Assembly (NCBI RefSeq): GCF_001625215.2
Contig: NC_030387.2
Location: 41,005,606 to 41,069,605, forward strand
Direction: 5' to 3'
Source: Daucus carota subsp. sativus
Taxonomy: Eukaryota; Streptophyta; Magnoliopsida; Apiales; Apiaceae
DNA: 64,000 bases
Shown piece by piece: positions 44,587 through 55,523 of the stretch; the first letter of the stretch is position 1, and each line of letters begins with the position of its first letter. A program made the translations under genes and the position numbers. The notes beneath the pieces were generated by a model. It had not been told where the DNA came from, made no database searches, and worked only from the letters and a program-made list of their open reading frames with translations.

Positions 44587-44854
44587 AGGTCTTGGATTTT
44601 AGGATCAACAAGTTCTTAAAATTCATTACAACGACTTGGTGCTTACAATTTGATACTTGCACAACTGAAATTAAGCTAGAACAACCATGAATGACATCAA
44701 TCCTAGCTCACCAACACGAACTGAACAAAGGCAACTGTAATGAAATTTTGAGGCAAGCTTAACAGACTTAAACATATGTCGATGAACAGATTTTGTGAAA
44801 TCTGTTAAAACCACGAAACTGTTTCAATTTGATTATAAGCAGGTTAAAATCAAG

Positions 44855-45241
44855 CTAAAAACCAGCTCCCTTTAATCCTTTATCAGATTGACGAGCAGTG
44901 GGGGTGGAACAACAAGCACAACACGAGGTACGACGCACTGATGGCCTTGGATCTTCACAACATACACAATCGGGGCATATAATTCCACCACTCTGCAGCA
45001 GGCCTGCAAAAATAAATAAATTATGATTTCGACGTAATAAGAAAAAGAGGAAAAAAGAATTTCAAACATGCAATGTACCTAATATCTTCATCAAAAAAAT
45101 ATCAGATGTGTGTGTTTGTGTGTGTGTACCTCGATGCAACAGCTGAGTTGCCTCACAGAACAAGGGCTTAGGAAAGGCTATTACGACCACCATTAACATT
45201 GCTAATAGAACGAACCTTGGTGGAAGAGCAAACTTTTCCAT
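44855..45241 (-). CDS. small secreted cysteine-rich peptide, family not recognised
   Basis: Two exons, 45241-45130 and 45003-44855, with GT/AG borders join in frame to give 86 residues. The first 30 residues start MEKFALPPRFVLLAMLMVVV and form a classic signal peptide ending near FCEA. The mature part has eight cysteines in two clusters, CPDCVCC and SCCACC, separated by a basic/proline stretch (EDPRPSVRRT), and a basic tail ending KGLKGAGF. The pattern is not that of defensins, lipid-transfer proteins, snakins or RALFs that I know. A TATAAATA lies 92 bp upstream of the ATG. A secreted signalling or defence peptide is an inference; a metal-binding role is possible from the paired cysteines. 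The single ORF around exon 2 in another frame is a shadow. Confidence 0.7.
45108..45127. repeat. GT microsatellite in the peptide gene intron
   Basis: Interrupted (TG)n run directly beside the exon 1 donor of the Cys-rich peptide gene. Confidence 0.8.
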
Positions 45242-45332
45242 TGCCTATTGATTTTTACTTTGTGAAAGATTAATATATTTCCAGAACTAGTACTATTTGA
45301 AATGGTACTTGTTAAAGATTGCACATTGAGCT

Positions 45333-45340
45333 TATTTATA
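45333..45340 (-). promoter_or_regulatory. TATA box of the Cys-rich peptide gene
   Basis: TATAAATA on the minus strand, 92 bp before the ATG, which leaves a leader of about 60 nt. Confidence 0.6.
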
Positions 45341-47256
45341 TGCAAAAAGTTCATAGATGCGAATAAATTAACTCTCTGATTTGGTCAAGAAGATTGTCTT
45401 ATATCTATGTGCTCATGCTGATCATACACAAACACAAAAGTACAAATACTGAATTAGTAGCTTGGATCTTTTTCGTTAAGTCTTAACAGAAGATTGAATG
45501 CACAGGCTAGAAGTCATATACAAGCAGATGCAAACAAATTACCAACTAAAATAAGAAACAGAATCGACAAGGTGTAATTTTTTGTTTTACATATTACTAG
45601 TTCCAAACTCATTGCGCGTTCCTAGCTTGGCCCTCGGGAATGAGTATCAGGCTAACTATGCACTTATTTAAGGATCCGATGATAAATCAAACATCTTGTT
45701 GTAACAGGACAGATGGGGAAGCAAGTCTGACTACAAAGATGTGTCCATGTTAAACAGTCATGGAGGCTCACATAATTAATGAAGAACCACTTGCTCTAAC
45801 TACATGTAGCAGACTAGTAGTTGTTGGCTGTTGAAAAGAAAATGAAGGGGTCCTCCTCTGATTCAGCCTCGATCTTCCATGTAGCTGTCGTTAGCAAAAA
45901 GAAGTACTATAATACATGATCCTCATAAATATTTTAATCACACGCATATGATTTATCACAACTGTTTAAGTTGTTGAGTCCTGTCCTACACGGCTCCCTT
46001 AGAAGGATCTGAACTGCCCCGCCTCTTAATCACCCCGGTCTTTTTTAAACCGGGAGCAGACCTTGCAGACCAGATTTTTTGTGCATCTGCACTCTGAGGC
46101 CATCGTAACTTATGTTATTGTTTACTAATATCATTATCTTTTTAGTTTCTGAGAGGCGTCGAGTTTGAGTCCCCTGACTTTGGTGTGATTGTGTCATGAG
46201 ATTGTTACGATGATCCACTGGTTCCTAATCTGTTGCATTATTATGCAACAGAAATTTCTAAATTTAGAAACCGTCTGCAAATTTCTAATCCTCCTGCATC
46301 CATTATTGCAACCGAAACAGAATAGTATACTCCATCTATTGTTATCTTATTGAATTAAATATATCTGTGCCCAAATGTGTGTGACATCTTCTAATTTAAA
46401 GTACTCTATCCCCAATGTGGAAGAAGAAACTCGTGGCTCGATTAGTACTTAATAAATATGTCGGATTAAAATTTTACTGTAAACAAGTAGCCGGCCAAGA
46501 GGAAAAGATAGAAAAGAAGAATATACGTCGATGGAGCACATGTGCTGAGGAATATAGTGTTTAGTTTCAGGGATTAGTGGAGATTATCGAGGGGCACGCT
46601 TGCTAATCTGGAGTTAATCAAGAAAACAGTTCTGACTCAATGGCTACAAGAGAATATATGTCTGTACTTGCAGCATTGATTAGCTCCCAGTAATTAAACT
46701 AATTAGCAGCTTAAAGAAATTGTCGGCTTTTTTTTTAATATAAAGTGCATAGTAAAGTTGTGACTTTTCCCCCTTCTGATCTTGTCAATCATGTATGTTA
46801 TAATTACTGATGAAAAGAGTGTTTAATTTTCGACTAAAGCTATGATAATGTTCTATGTTGATTAGTGAAATTATTGTGATTTGCATGCATTAAGTTCTGA
46901 GTACTGAAAGAAGAAGAATTAAAGAGAAATTAAGAAAGGTTTCTGAAGTCTGCAGAATATACAGTGGGATTCATCATGATGATCATAACTGAGTCAATCA
47001 TATATGCAAAATGCAATAACAGTAAAAAATATGTAATGATGAGGATATGATGAAACTTTTCGGTATTAAAGCAACTAATCTGACTTTCGAGTTGATCACT
47101 GATGATGAAACCATGATTATATATGTCATACGTGGGATGGTAAAAGGAAAAGAAGAAGAAGAAGGTATATGTAAATAAATTCACTTTGCGGGGTAGTGAA
47201 TTTGGTTAACGTCTGTATTACCCCGACTCTTTATTTTGCCTCGAGTACCTGATAGT
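45341..47256. other. intergenic, no gene recognised
   Basis: Holds the upstream region of the peptide gene and, at its right, the 3' flank of the bHLH gene. A phrase GAGTTTGAGTCCCC near 46,160 resembles a tRNA B box but no tRNA or SINE could be defined. Confidence 0.45.
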
Positions 47257-48399
47257 TTAAGGTTTTGGGAAGGAGAAATTATTAGTGATTTGCATAGGAA
47301 ATGAGTGGTTGAATGGGAATGGAGAATGTGAGGGAAAAGGATAGAATTGAGTGGTGATAGGACCAAGTGATTCCAAAGCTTTAACCTGTGACCTTAGGAA
47401 CTTTAGATAATTTGCAGCCTCATCTAGCATTGATGCTGTGTCCATCTTGTTTCCACCAGGAACCAGCCTTTGCAAAACCCGAATTTTCTCACTTATTTTT
47501 TCTCTTCTTTGCCTTGCTGCAACCGTCTGGGGATCGCTAGATATTCTGACGTTCTTTCTCTTTGGCTTCTCAGCAGTGTCCAGCTCTCCTATATTCAGTG
47601 GCCTAAATGCTGCTGCTCTGTACATCATCTCCTTCATCTGTGCTATCGCCTCTGTATCTGGCTCCTCATCACAGTTAGATGAATGATCAGGATGTTGAAA
47701 GTTGATGTTTGATGAACTCGGGCGCTTCTCCAATCTGGGCTTCTTTCCTTTAGGCTGATTGTCAGAAATGAACCCAGAAGACTGATTAGTCCTTTTGGCA
47801 GAACATCGAGAAACAGCTTCATTTGTTTCACACATTAGGCTGTTTCTACTGCAATGTTCAGCTTTGATTTTGGCAGTGATGTTCTCAGAGTCTCCCAAAG
47901 GCATGAATCTCGGATTCCATAACTTTTTTCCATCGGAGAAAAGTATGGAACTTATGTCATCATCTTCAACTGAAGTATCCGTGTTGCTATTAGTTGCAGA
48001 TATCAGACAATCAAGGGACCCTAAAGAACCAGCTGTATCCGCAGCCTTGCCTTCAATATACCGCGGCTGGCCAAGAACTGGCACGTCTAAATCAACCATT
48101 AGGCCACTCAAAGGGTCCATGACTTGAGGAGAAAAAAGTTCTGCAGTACTGGAGCCTTCTCCCCATCCCCAAGAACAAGAGTTGGCCAACACTTTCTCAG
48201 CAGCCAATCTTAAGGCCTCTTGGCTTCGTAAATAATTCACACTTGCCATCTGTTGTTCCATCTGATTCGACTTCTGGTTCAGATTTGAACAACTATTAAC
48301 CATAGCAGCATATCTTTCCCCCATATCATTTAACTGATTGCTCCATGAGGATGCCACATTTGTCGCGGCTGCTGAGCATTCCCAATCCAGATTGTCCAT
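47257..48399 (-). CDS. bHLH87: bHLH transcription factor, bHLH87/HECATE-related
   Basis: One coding exon, 380 residues, close to the length of Arabidopsis bHLH087. Residues 282-340 are the bHLH domain: [20 protein letters not shown], a helix, the loop [13 protein letters not shown] and [16 protein letters not shown]. The basic region has Ala where most E-box-binding bHLHs have Glu (VAARQRRE), as in the HECATE/INDEHISCENT branch, so classic E-box binding is doubtful. The long N-terminus (Trp/Asn/Ser-rich with acidic patches such as SVEDDDISS) and the motif [20 protein letters not shown] directly before the domain fit bHLH87 rather than the short HEC proteins. The C-terminus is Phe/Pro-rich. 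It probably acts as a nuclear dimer in organ or tissue development. A leader intron at 48,479-48,412 is likely. Confidence 0.9.
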   Translation of the reverse strand: MDNLDWECSAAATNVASSWSNQLNDMGERYAAMVNSCSNLNQKSNQMEQQMASVNYLRSQEALRLAAEKVLANSCSWGWGEGSSTAELFSPQVMDPLSGLMVDLDVPVLGQPRYIEGKAADTAGSLGSLDCLISATNSNTDTSVEDDDISSILFSDGKKLWNPRFMPLGDSENITAKIKAEHCSRNSLMCETNEAVSRCSAKRTNQSSGFISDNQPKGKKPRLEKRPSSSNINFQHPDHSSNCDEEPDTEAIAQMKEMMYRAAAFRPLNIGELDTAEKPKRKNVRISSDPQTVAARQRREKISEKIRVLQRLVPGGNKMDTASMLDEAANYLKFLRSQVKALESLGPITTQFYPFPSHSPFPFNHSFPMQITNNFSFPKP

Positions 48400-48870
48400 C
48401 GAATTCTATTCCTAAAGAAAGATTGCAATATCAGTTTACATAATCATGCAAAATAAAGAAGAGCTGAGAACAGACTTACTCTGATACGAGTCGAGTCAAA
48501 TAAGGACAGCTTATGAACTGGCCTGGCCTAAAGAAAATTGGACAACGCAAAACGGTTGGATGAAGCTGCAGCTAGCTCAATCTGTCAACTTGTATAAAAT
48601 CCACTAGGAGCTGTGATCATCACAAAACAGAAGCATTGATAACGTCAGATTATTCACAGTTGAAACGACTCGATTAGTATAGTACTCCGGGGAAAATTAC
48701 AGACTGCAATTTGTTTTTTTGTGTGTGAAGAAGGGATAAGAAAGCTGCTACTGAGGACTTAATTGCTTGCTATGTTAAGAGTGTAAATCTGTGCTCAACT
48801 GCAAGGACTTGAATATAATTGACAAGAGTGAACAGTGTCACAGAACAGCCAACTTATATATAGTGTTAAA
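48400..48870 (-). promoter_or_regulatory. bHLH87-like leader, leader intron and TATA box
   Basis: A TATATATAAG lies at 48,862-48,853 on the minus strand. A small intron with donor gtaagtct (from 48,479) and acceptor ctttag (to 48,412) is predicted, so the untranslated leader is probably spliced 12 bases before the ATG. Confidence 0.5.
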
Positions 48871-49571
48871 TACCAGCAGTACAACTTTATTAGAGAAAAG
48901 GATGTAAACAGGCTTGGTTCAGTTTACATTCCCTATTTGCTCCATTTTTTTATTCTCTCCGATATTTAAACGCGAGGGAGATACCATCTGAACAAGTGGT
49001 CATTAGTCGATCAGTAATAAAATAATCCTTGATGGTATGAAAAAGACCGGCCTGCTTTCGTGAGAATCCATGTAGCAAGTTCTTGTTAAAGTAAGCATGC
49101 ATGCTTAGGTAGTACCTCCTTCCATCCTATTCATACGTTTTTTTTTTCAATGCTCGACACAATATCCGCATGAAATCTGAATAGAATGCATAAACATGAC
49201 AATGAAGAGTTGTAGGCACACATGCGCCCCATAACACTACAGCTAGCTGAGAGGAGACTAATGGCCTCCCACCAGGCCCTTCCCTTGTCTCTTTATCAAC
49301 TTGCTTCTTTTTTCTTCACCAAACCGGCTAATCCAATCTGACCCTTTTTATCTATCACTTTTTCTGCTAATTATTTTTAATCATGGACTCATTACTTATT
49401 TTTAAATTTTTTATTATTTTGATCTACATATACATCTAATCATCATATTCATTCAATACTTGCAATTTGGATGTTATTTTTCCGGCTGAATGATAATCGA
49501 AACCGAAACAATTACAAATAATTTTTACAAACAACATGTAATCAAGAAATTTGAAGAACTGTTATTTATTA
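48871..49571. other. intergenic, no gene recognised
   Basis: No coding exon. Near 49,115-49,180 a piece (CCTCCTTCCATCCTATTCAT, then TGCTCGACAC) resembles the left end of the MITE at 50,314-50,565. Confidence 0.45.
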
Positions 49572-49874
49572 CTCCCTCCGTCCATTTTTATCTGTCCATT
49601 TTGGAAAAAAAACACATACCAAGAAATAATTGATTGTATAAATTTTTTCATTAAATACCTCTAATTAATATCTTGAAAATGGTGGAATACCCCTACTTTA
49701 TGTCTTGAAAACATGAATTCAACCAAGTTTTAAATAAGTCAAACCTTGAAAATTGAAATTATGGAGATATATTTGAAAAACTATCATTAAATTAGTTTTG
49801 AAAGTATAAATGGACAGATAAATAGGGACAAATTTTTACTTCCAAAATGGACAGATAAATAGGGACGGAGGGAG
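49572..49874. mobile_element. Stowaway-like MITE
   Basis: Termini CTCCCTCCGTCCATTTTTAT and AATAGGGACGGAGGGAG, flanked by TA on both sides; 303 bp. Long inner arms (CTGTCCATTTTGGAA and TTCCAAAATGGACAG) allow an extended hairpin. Non-coding. Confidence 0.9.
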
Positions 49875-49876
49875 TA

Positions 49877-50311
49877 GTTTCGTATATATAATTTTAATTA
49901 TATACAGATTATAAATAAAATAAAACATGTAAAATTGATATAGAGTTGATGCAAATTTAAACATAAAATATCATGAATTATGTTGAGATTTCAGAAATAT
50001 AAAATATACTCAATAATTCCGCAAAACCCATCATTTTATGAAGAGAAAAAATCCATCTACATGCTACCAGATTTTAAAACAATCTCAATTGAATATATCA
50101 GACTTTTAATACAATTTAAAAATCAAATTACACCAAACTTTATAACATAAACTAACATTTTAAATAAAATATCATTACTTTTTATATATTTTTTAAAATC
50201 TTAATCAAATAAGTCTGAATTTTATAAATAAAAAATTATTTTAAAATACGAATGGAATATACACCCGAGAGTCACCCTCGTGTTTTGGGTACTTTTAACT
50301 CGAAATCGTGT
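49877..50311. other. intergenic, nothing recognised
   Basis: AT-rich spacer between two MITEs, no coding exon. Confidence 0.5.
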
Positions 50312-50313
50312 TA

Positions 50314-50565
50314 CTCCCTCTGTCCCGGTCAATTGTATACGTTTCTTTTTCACTGCTCGACACGCTTTTTTAAGACTCTTATAAAACATAGTTCTACAAC
50401 TTATTTTTAAGATTTTCTTTTTTTTTATAAAAGTATAAATGTTATATTTTTATACAAAAAAAGAAAATCTTAAAAATAATTTACATAACTATATTATATT
50501 GAAGCATTAAAGTCCGTGCCGCGCCCCCGTCCCCCAATGTATACTATTGACTGGGACGGAGGGAG
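50314..50565. mobile_element. Stowaway-like MITE, second family
   Basis: Termini CTCCCTCTGTCCCGGTCAAT and ATTGACTGGGACGGAGGGAG, flanked by TA; 252 bp. A related half copy lies at 52,665-52,789, sharing AAGAAAATCTTAAAAATAA and the GCCCCCGTCCCCCAATGTAT-like segment. Confidence 0.88.
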
Positions 50566-52539
50566 TACAACTCACAGGTGGTCCCGGGATATCTCTATGG
50601 GTTGATCCACACGTGAAGCAAGGTTCGAATGCACACCTGGCGTGACATGAGTGGCACATGAAGCAGCGAGATAACGATCTCCCACGTGGTGGAAAATTTG
50701 AAAAACAGATGAAGTGTTGAAGAGGAGTAATATATATAAGCTCCGGTTCAATCAATCGAGCGATTAATTGATTTCGATAGCGGCGGGGACCATTTTTAAT
50801 CACTCGTTCACTGTATCTTCTTTCCGGGACAACTCTGTTTTGGATTCATCAACTCAAGTCGAGAAATCTTTGGTCTCGAATCTTAAGCCTTTATTGCATT
50901 TTTTGAAAGTGTATATGGAATTATTGATGCAATATTCGAATGGTTTGTTATATATGTTGATTGCATCTTTTGAAAGTGTATATGAAATTATTAATGCAAT
51001 ATTCGAATGGTTTGTTATATATGTTGATTCATCTCCAACATTTCCTATATCATACAGATTCGTGACTTTTGTAATATATTGTCTTTATATACTCCCTCCT
51101 TTCTCCTTTCCTTTGTATTATCCTTTTCTTTATATTAGTCGCTTATACACGTAATTTGAGGTGTACAAAAAACATATTTCTGCGTATTATTTTATTTTTG
51201 TGTATTATTTTTTAATTTTTTTTTGCTGAAATAAAAGTTATCCATCGTACTTAACGAAGTGAGACTTACAATAGCCACCATTAGCATATTCTTCAGGAAA
51301 AGAGCCCTTTATTCTTCTAAAGGACTAGATTATAATACCGTATCCTCCTCACATCTCGTGAAGACAGGACACATTTGACTTATGAATTTTAAATCTCCGT
51401 AGAAGTCAAAAAAAAGAAAGAAGTGGAAGTTAATTTAGAAGCAATGTTCAAATAATAAACCCACAAATCTAAAATCAAGCAATACCTGATCTAGAAAAAA
51501 AATACAAATTGCTTAATCCTAAGAGCAGGAAAACACATGACAAACTGTGGGGAAGAGCATGTCGGCACTCGGCACTGAAAAAGATAGCATATGCAATAAG
51601 TTAAGGGCTCCAACAGTGATGGCAAAGGTCCTGATTTTAGATGCATGAACAGTAATGCAGAGCCGTGTCTTATTCAATGTCGATTTTCGGACAAAACACT
51701 AAAGGGTAAAAACCGTGTGGGATGGATGAGGTACCAGCCATCTCGAAAACGACCAGTCATTTTCCCAAGCAGTTTCCAGAACTAACTCTGGAAGTGCCGG
51801 TGGCAGCCCATCTCTGCTGATCATCTTATTATTCCGAAAAGTGGCTGAACATGGTCTTGACAGTGACTGTCAAAGTTCGGTTCACAGGCAACTTCGGATA
51901 CAATAGCGTAAAATCAATATGGTAGACTATAGTGAATTGAAGAAACTCTTATTGTAGAACAGAATAAGAAGCTATGAATTACAAGACAGATGCATATGCG
52001 CGAGTACCAGATAATTCCTGGACTCACACCATTAAGAATCCATAAGTATCAACCTATGTTAGTTGTAAGGTGACTCATAAGTCGGAGTATCTACCTGTGT
52101 TACTGATCTGCGTCTTCTAAGATCTTTGTGATATATTCAGGCAACTCTCTACTCCCTCTGCCTTGCCTCTTCGGGTTTGTGTAACACCAATTTTGATCTT
52201 CTAAAAAGTTAAGCAGGGGCCTCATCATTCTGCAACTATTTCACATGATTGAGAAGTAGTATAGTACTATTAAGGAAGTGAACATTGAAGAAATGCACTA
52301 CTTGACTGTCCAGCTCTTCATTCCTACTTATCATCTTCATGAGCCAGTCAGTTGATTAGTTTAGATCCTCTAACTGAAACCATGCTCTCCGTATATACTT
52401 TAAATCTTCACTCCAAATAACACAAGTAGGGACGTGAGTGACCACTTCCAAGCCGGAATTATACACACAGAGGTCACAATCATCAACATAACATAAGAAA
52501 TCAGTATGTTAAAGTAGCCCTTCAGAAAACTTACCCGTG
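50566..52539. other. no confident gene; possible transcript region
   Basis: A TATATATAAG at about 50,731-50,740 precedes a moderately open plus-strand stretch, but its longest frame (50,768-51,154) includes a 67-bp tandem duplication and has no family resemblance. The stretch from 51,560 to 51,900 looks less AT-rich and could be a worn exon; I could not recognise it. Confidence 0.35.
50894..51031. repeat. tandem duplication, period 67 bp
   Basis: TTTTGAAAGTGTATATGGAA at 50,901 recurs with slight changes at 50,968. Both units run through GCAATATTCGAATGGTTTGT and ATATATGTTGATT. The units differ at only a few positions, so the duplication is fairly recent. Confidence 0.88.
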
Positions 52540-52545
52540 AACATT

Positions 52546-52610
52546 GTATCCACGAAGCCTTAACTTCAGCATCACAAAGGCGTGCATCGTTATCCAATGT
52601 CTAAGATTAA
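52546..52610 (-). pseudogene. remnant of an F-box gene related to the one at 54.2 kb
   Basis: On the minus strand a frame reads TLDNDARLCDAEVKASWIQC, clearly related to TLDDEACLRGGGVQASWTLK in the intact F-box gene, and the DNA also aligns. The frame has a stop just upstream of this segment, and I could not follow homology beyond about 65 bp. It is a broken duplicate rather than a working gene. Confidence 0.6.
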
Positions 52611-52664
52611 AGCCAATTACCATACAAGTATGTGTGCACAGGGGCTCGACGCGCACTATAATAT

Positions 52665-52789
52665 CAAATTTTTATTTAGAAAAAGAAAATCTTAAAAATA
52701 AGTTATAGAACTATACTTTACAGGAGCATTAAAGTGTGTGCCGCATCCCCGTCCCCCAATGTATATACAATTCAGGGGAACGGAGGGAG
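52665..52789. mobile_element. half copy of the second Stowaway-like family
   Basis: Matches the right half of the MITE at 50,314-50,565 and ends GGAACGGAGGGAG followed by TA. The left terminus is missing. Confidence 0.8.
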
Positions 52790-54185
52790 TATTAGTACTA
52801 AAGAATAGATATAGTGATTGTAGTGTTGACATACGAAATAAGGATCTTAAATCAGTGAAACTATTATTTATAATATTCATCTTCTGGACTATTTTCTTCC
52901 TCCACTGAGACAGCTGACAGAACATTCATCCTCTACAACTTTGCTAGACTCGATATTACATTCCACCATCAGACTAAAAGCATGTCGGTCACTGAATAGA
53001 ACAAGTACAACACAGAAACAGGTATATTAGGAAATTAATATGTAAGGATCTTAAATATTAAGATACAGGTACATCATACAATCTCCTTGATGATTAAGGT
53101 TTGCAATCAGCCTTGCTCCAAGCCACCTATATTACTTGAAAAGTGACTCATAAGTCAGAGTATCTACCTGTATTTCATATAGCTGCCATTCCGGAAAGAT
53201 TATAATAATAATTAGGAGACTGATAGTTAGGGAAAAGAATGTGAAAGATATAGCCCGTAGGGGAACAGGTGTGAAGAAAAAAAGGGGTCAAGATTGAAGT
53301 AATAAAATATAGAGATTAGGAGAGAAGTTACCTCGCCAGATTTGTTGAGAATTTTTGGAGAGCCGGCTACAAGTCTTGGAAGATGATCCTTGCTATCCTG
53401 CTCGCTATTAAATGAATTCCTAAAGCAGGTAAGAAAAGTAAACTGCACAACGCTGCTGTCACTTCCTTCTGGTCAACAAGAAAAAGTAGAATAGTAGATG
53501 GACTAGTCACCTAAGAAGAAATTTAGATAAGTGATAACCCCTGCTGCCAGAACCAAAGATACCAACAGCATTATCTGGCTTTGTTGAATCTTCAAGCGTA
53601 GGGGTGCTACAAGCCTAAAATTGTTTTATATCTGACTATAACAAGCTCACAACATTTGCACCCATATTCCATTCAAAATTTAAAAATCAGCCTCCACTGA
53701 TAGGTTCAAGCCAGCAACCTCAAAGACAGCAGGAACTGCACTGTTTGAAATCACCAAATTGCAGAAGGATAAAGTGACTAATCACAAGAGAGAATTGCAC
53801 GTCCAATTTGCTTTGTTTAATCCGATAGTAGATATATTTTTTCACTTCTTTTAGAAACTTAACCAAACAATTATTTTACTCAATATTATCACTAACGTTT
53901 CAAACGTTTGTGATTTAAGTCCTGTTAAAATTTATAATGAGAACAGTGGCATAAAAGTAGCAAAATAAGTATTGTTAGAAGGTACTTTTATGCATCAGAT
54001 TCTTTGACAATGGAAAAATCACATATAAAATTGGAGTGAAAAGATATTAAATCAAAACAAAAGTTAAACAATTTCAATATATTGTAGAAGTTTAACAATG
54101 TCAACACAAAAGATTTAAAAAAAAATAAAATTGATTGAGAAAATTGAAGGCTACAGAAATACGATAATTGTGACAATTATTCTCA
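52790..54185. other. no confident gene; repeated fragments
   Basis: A 29-bp phrase GTGACTCATAAGTC(A/G)GAGTA then TCTACCTGT appears at 53,143 and also at 52,070, pointing to a local duplication. A minus-strand stretch (about 53,430-53,332) reads SEQDSKDHLPRLVAGSPKIL before a GT donor, but no partner exon was found. It may be an old exon of a decayed gene. Confidence 0.35.
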
Positions 54186-55523
54186 TTACTCACTAGCAGA
54201 ATCATCACGACATTCCCCATTATCAGCTTCAGAGCTTTCCTCAATATCTTCGGAATCAGTAATGCTCTCCTCAGGATCATATTTGAAATCTTCAATGCTT
54301 TCCCCCTCATCTTCCGAGTCAACATCTTCATCAGCACACCAATTGACTGGTATAGATCCTTCAAATGAAAGCAGACTCTCCGAATACTTGAAAAAGTCTT
54401 CTTCAAAATAAATAAACTCTCCATCTCTGGGATAGATATATCTGTTCACAATCTTGCCTAAACTGTACCACCATCCCCTAGAAAAAAATAACAAGTCAAC
54501 GATGTTATTAAGGCCCTGGACATCGAAAAATTGTTCATCAAGACCAATATTAAGCTTTAACGTCCATGATGCTTGGACTCCACCACCACGAAGGCATGCC
54601 TCGTCATCTAATGTCCACAAGTTGATCCTATGAGGTTTATCAATCATATAGGCAATAAAAGCAATAGAATCCTTGAAGACAACGTCCTGAGTATCATATA
54701 AGGAATGCACACTTTTAATGTTGACAGGAAGCTTAATATCACAAACAAACACCTCCTTGTTTAGATCAAAAGCAATCAGACCCCTTTTTCCAGTCGTAAT
54801 TAAAAACCCATGGAGGCATACCTTTAACCTTGTGCTGCGGGGTACATCAGTCAACTTAGAATCAATATTTCGCCAAGCATCCCTGTTTGTAGAATAGACC
54901 GCGGCGGAAATGGCACACGAATTAGCTTTAACAACTCTAACAACCTTAAAATCAAAATCAATGGGATCAAATCCAAAGCCTAAAGCAACTCCCGCCCCAC
55001 CATCATCATGTATAGTATGCGGACGAATAAGTTTAGATTGTCTAATTGCGGGATTCCAAAGGTATATCTTAGTTGGAAGATCAGCAGTAGGCACCCAGTA
55101 TTTACTAAAATTATACGAGTCATCGACACAAACACAAGCAATTCCACAGACAAACCCAACAAGAAGAGAGGGAGGATCCGTGTCATACTCCCCTTGAGGG
55201 TAAGGAAACTTAAGATTTGTCGTAGTATGACCAATTTCGAGATTGAAGAGTGAAAATGAGCCATCTGCTTTTCTATATTTAAGACGAGCCCAATCTCTAT
55301 GTAAGTGAAGTATGAAATTATTTTTATCCTCATCGTCTACAACACAGCTTGTGATTGCACGTTGAAGATGAGATTTGACAAAATTAGGGCTAGAAATGAG
55401 AGCGTACCATGATTTAGACACGGATTTGCAACGAAGCAAGGGCTTCACACGAAGCCTCGAGAGCACCTCAATTAACAAGTCCACTTCCGTTAACCTTTCG
55501 CCGTCGTCGCCTCTAGTCCCCAT
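54186..55523 (-). CDS. F-box protein with F-box-associated domain
   Basis: One exon, 445 residues. Residues about 10-52 (LTEVDLLIEVLSRLRVKPLL, then RCKSVSKSWYALISSPNFVK) are an F-box, which binds SKP1 and makes the protein the substrate-receptor of an SCF ubiquitin ligase. Residues about 90-370 resemble the F-box-associated (FBA/kelch-like) interaction domain found in large plant families: KIYLWNPAIRQSKLI, ALGFGFDPIDFDFKVVRVV, RINLWTLDDEACLRGG. The tail from about 395 is strongly acidic (EDVDSEDEGESIEDF, ESSEADNGECRDD). The target is unknown. Such genes evolve by local duplication, and a worn relative lies about 1.6 kb downstream at 52.5 kb. The start at 55,523 gives a normal distance to the F-box. 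It appears intact. Confidence 0.92.
   Translation of the reverse strand: MGTRGDDGERLTEVDLLIEVLSRLRVKPLLRCKSVSKSWYALISSPNFVKSHLQRAITSCVVDDEDKNNFILHLHRDWARLKYRKADGSFSLFNLEIGHTTTNLKFPYPQGEYDTDPPSLLVGFVCGIACVCVDDSYNFSKYWVPTADLPTKIYLWNPAIRQSKLIRPHTIHDDGGAGVALGFGFDPIDFDFKVVRVVKANSCAISAAVYSTNRDAWRNIDSKLTDVPRSTRLKVCLHGFLITTGKRGLIAFDLNKEVFVCDIKLPVNIKSVHSLYDTQDVVFKDSIAFIAYMIDKPHRINLWTLDDEACLRGGGVQASWTLKLNIGLDEQFFDVQGLNNIVDLLFFSRGWWYSLGKIVNRYIYPRDGEFIYFEEDFFKYSESLLSFEGSIPVNWCADEDVDSEDEGESIEDFKYDPEESITDSEDIEESSEADNGECRDDSASE

Noticed and set aside
46130-46200. B-box-like GAGTTTGAGTCCCC as a tRNA gene
   Set aside because: No A box at the right distance and no cloverleaf could be drawn.
50768-51154. 128-codon plus-strand ORF after a TATA-like box
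   Set aside because: The middle is a 67-bp tandem duplication and the end is an AT-rich Phe/Tyr/Leu run; no homologous family recognised.
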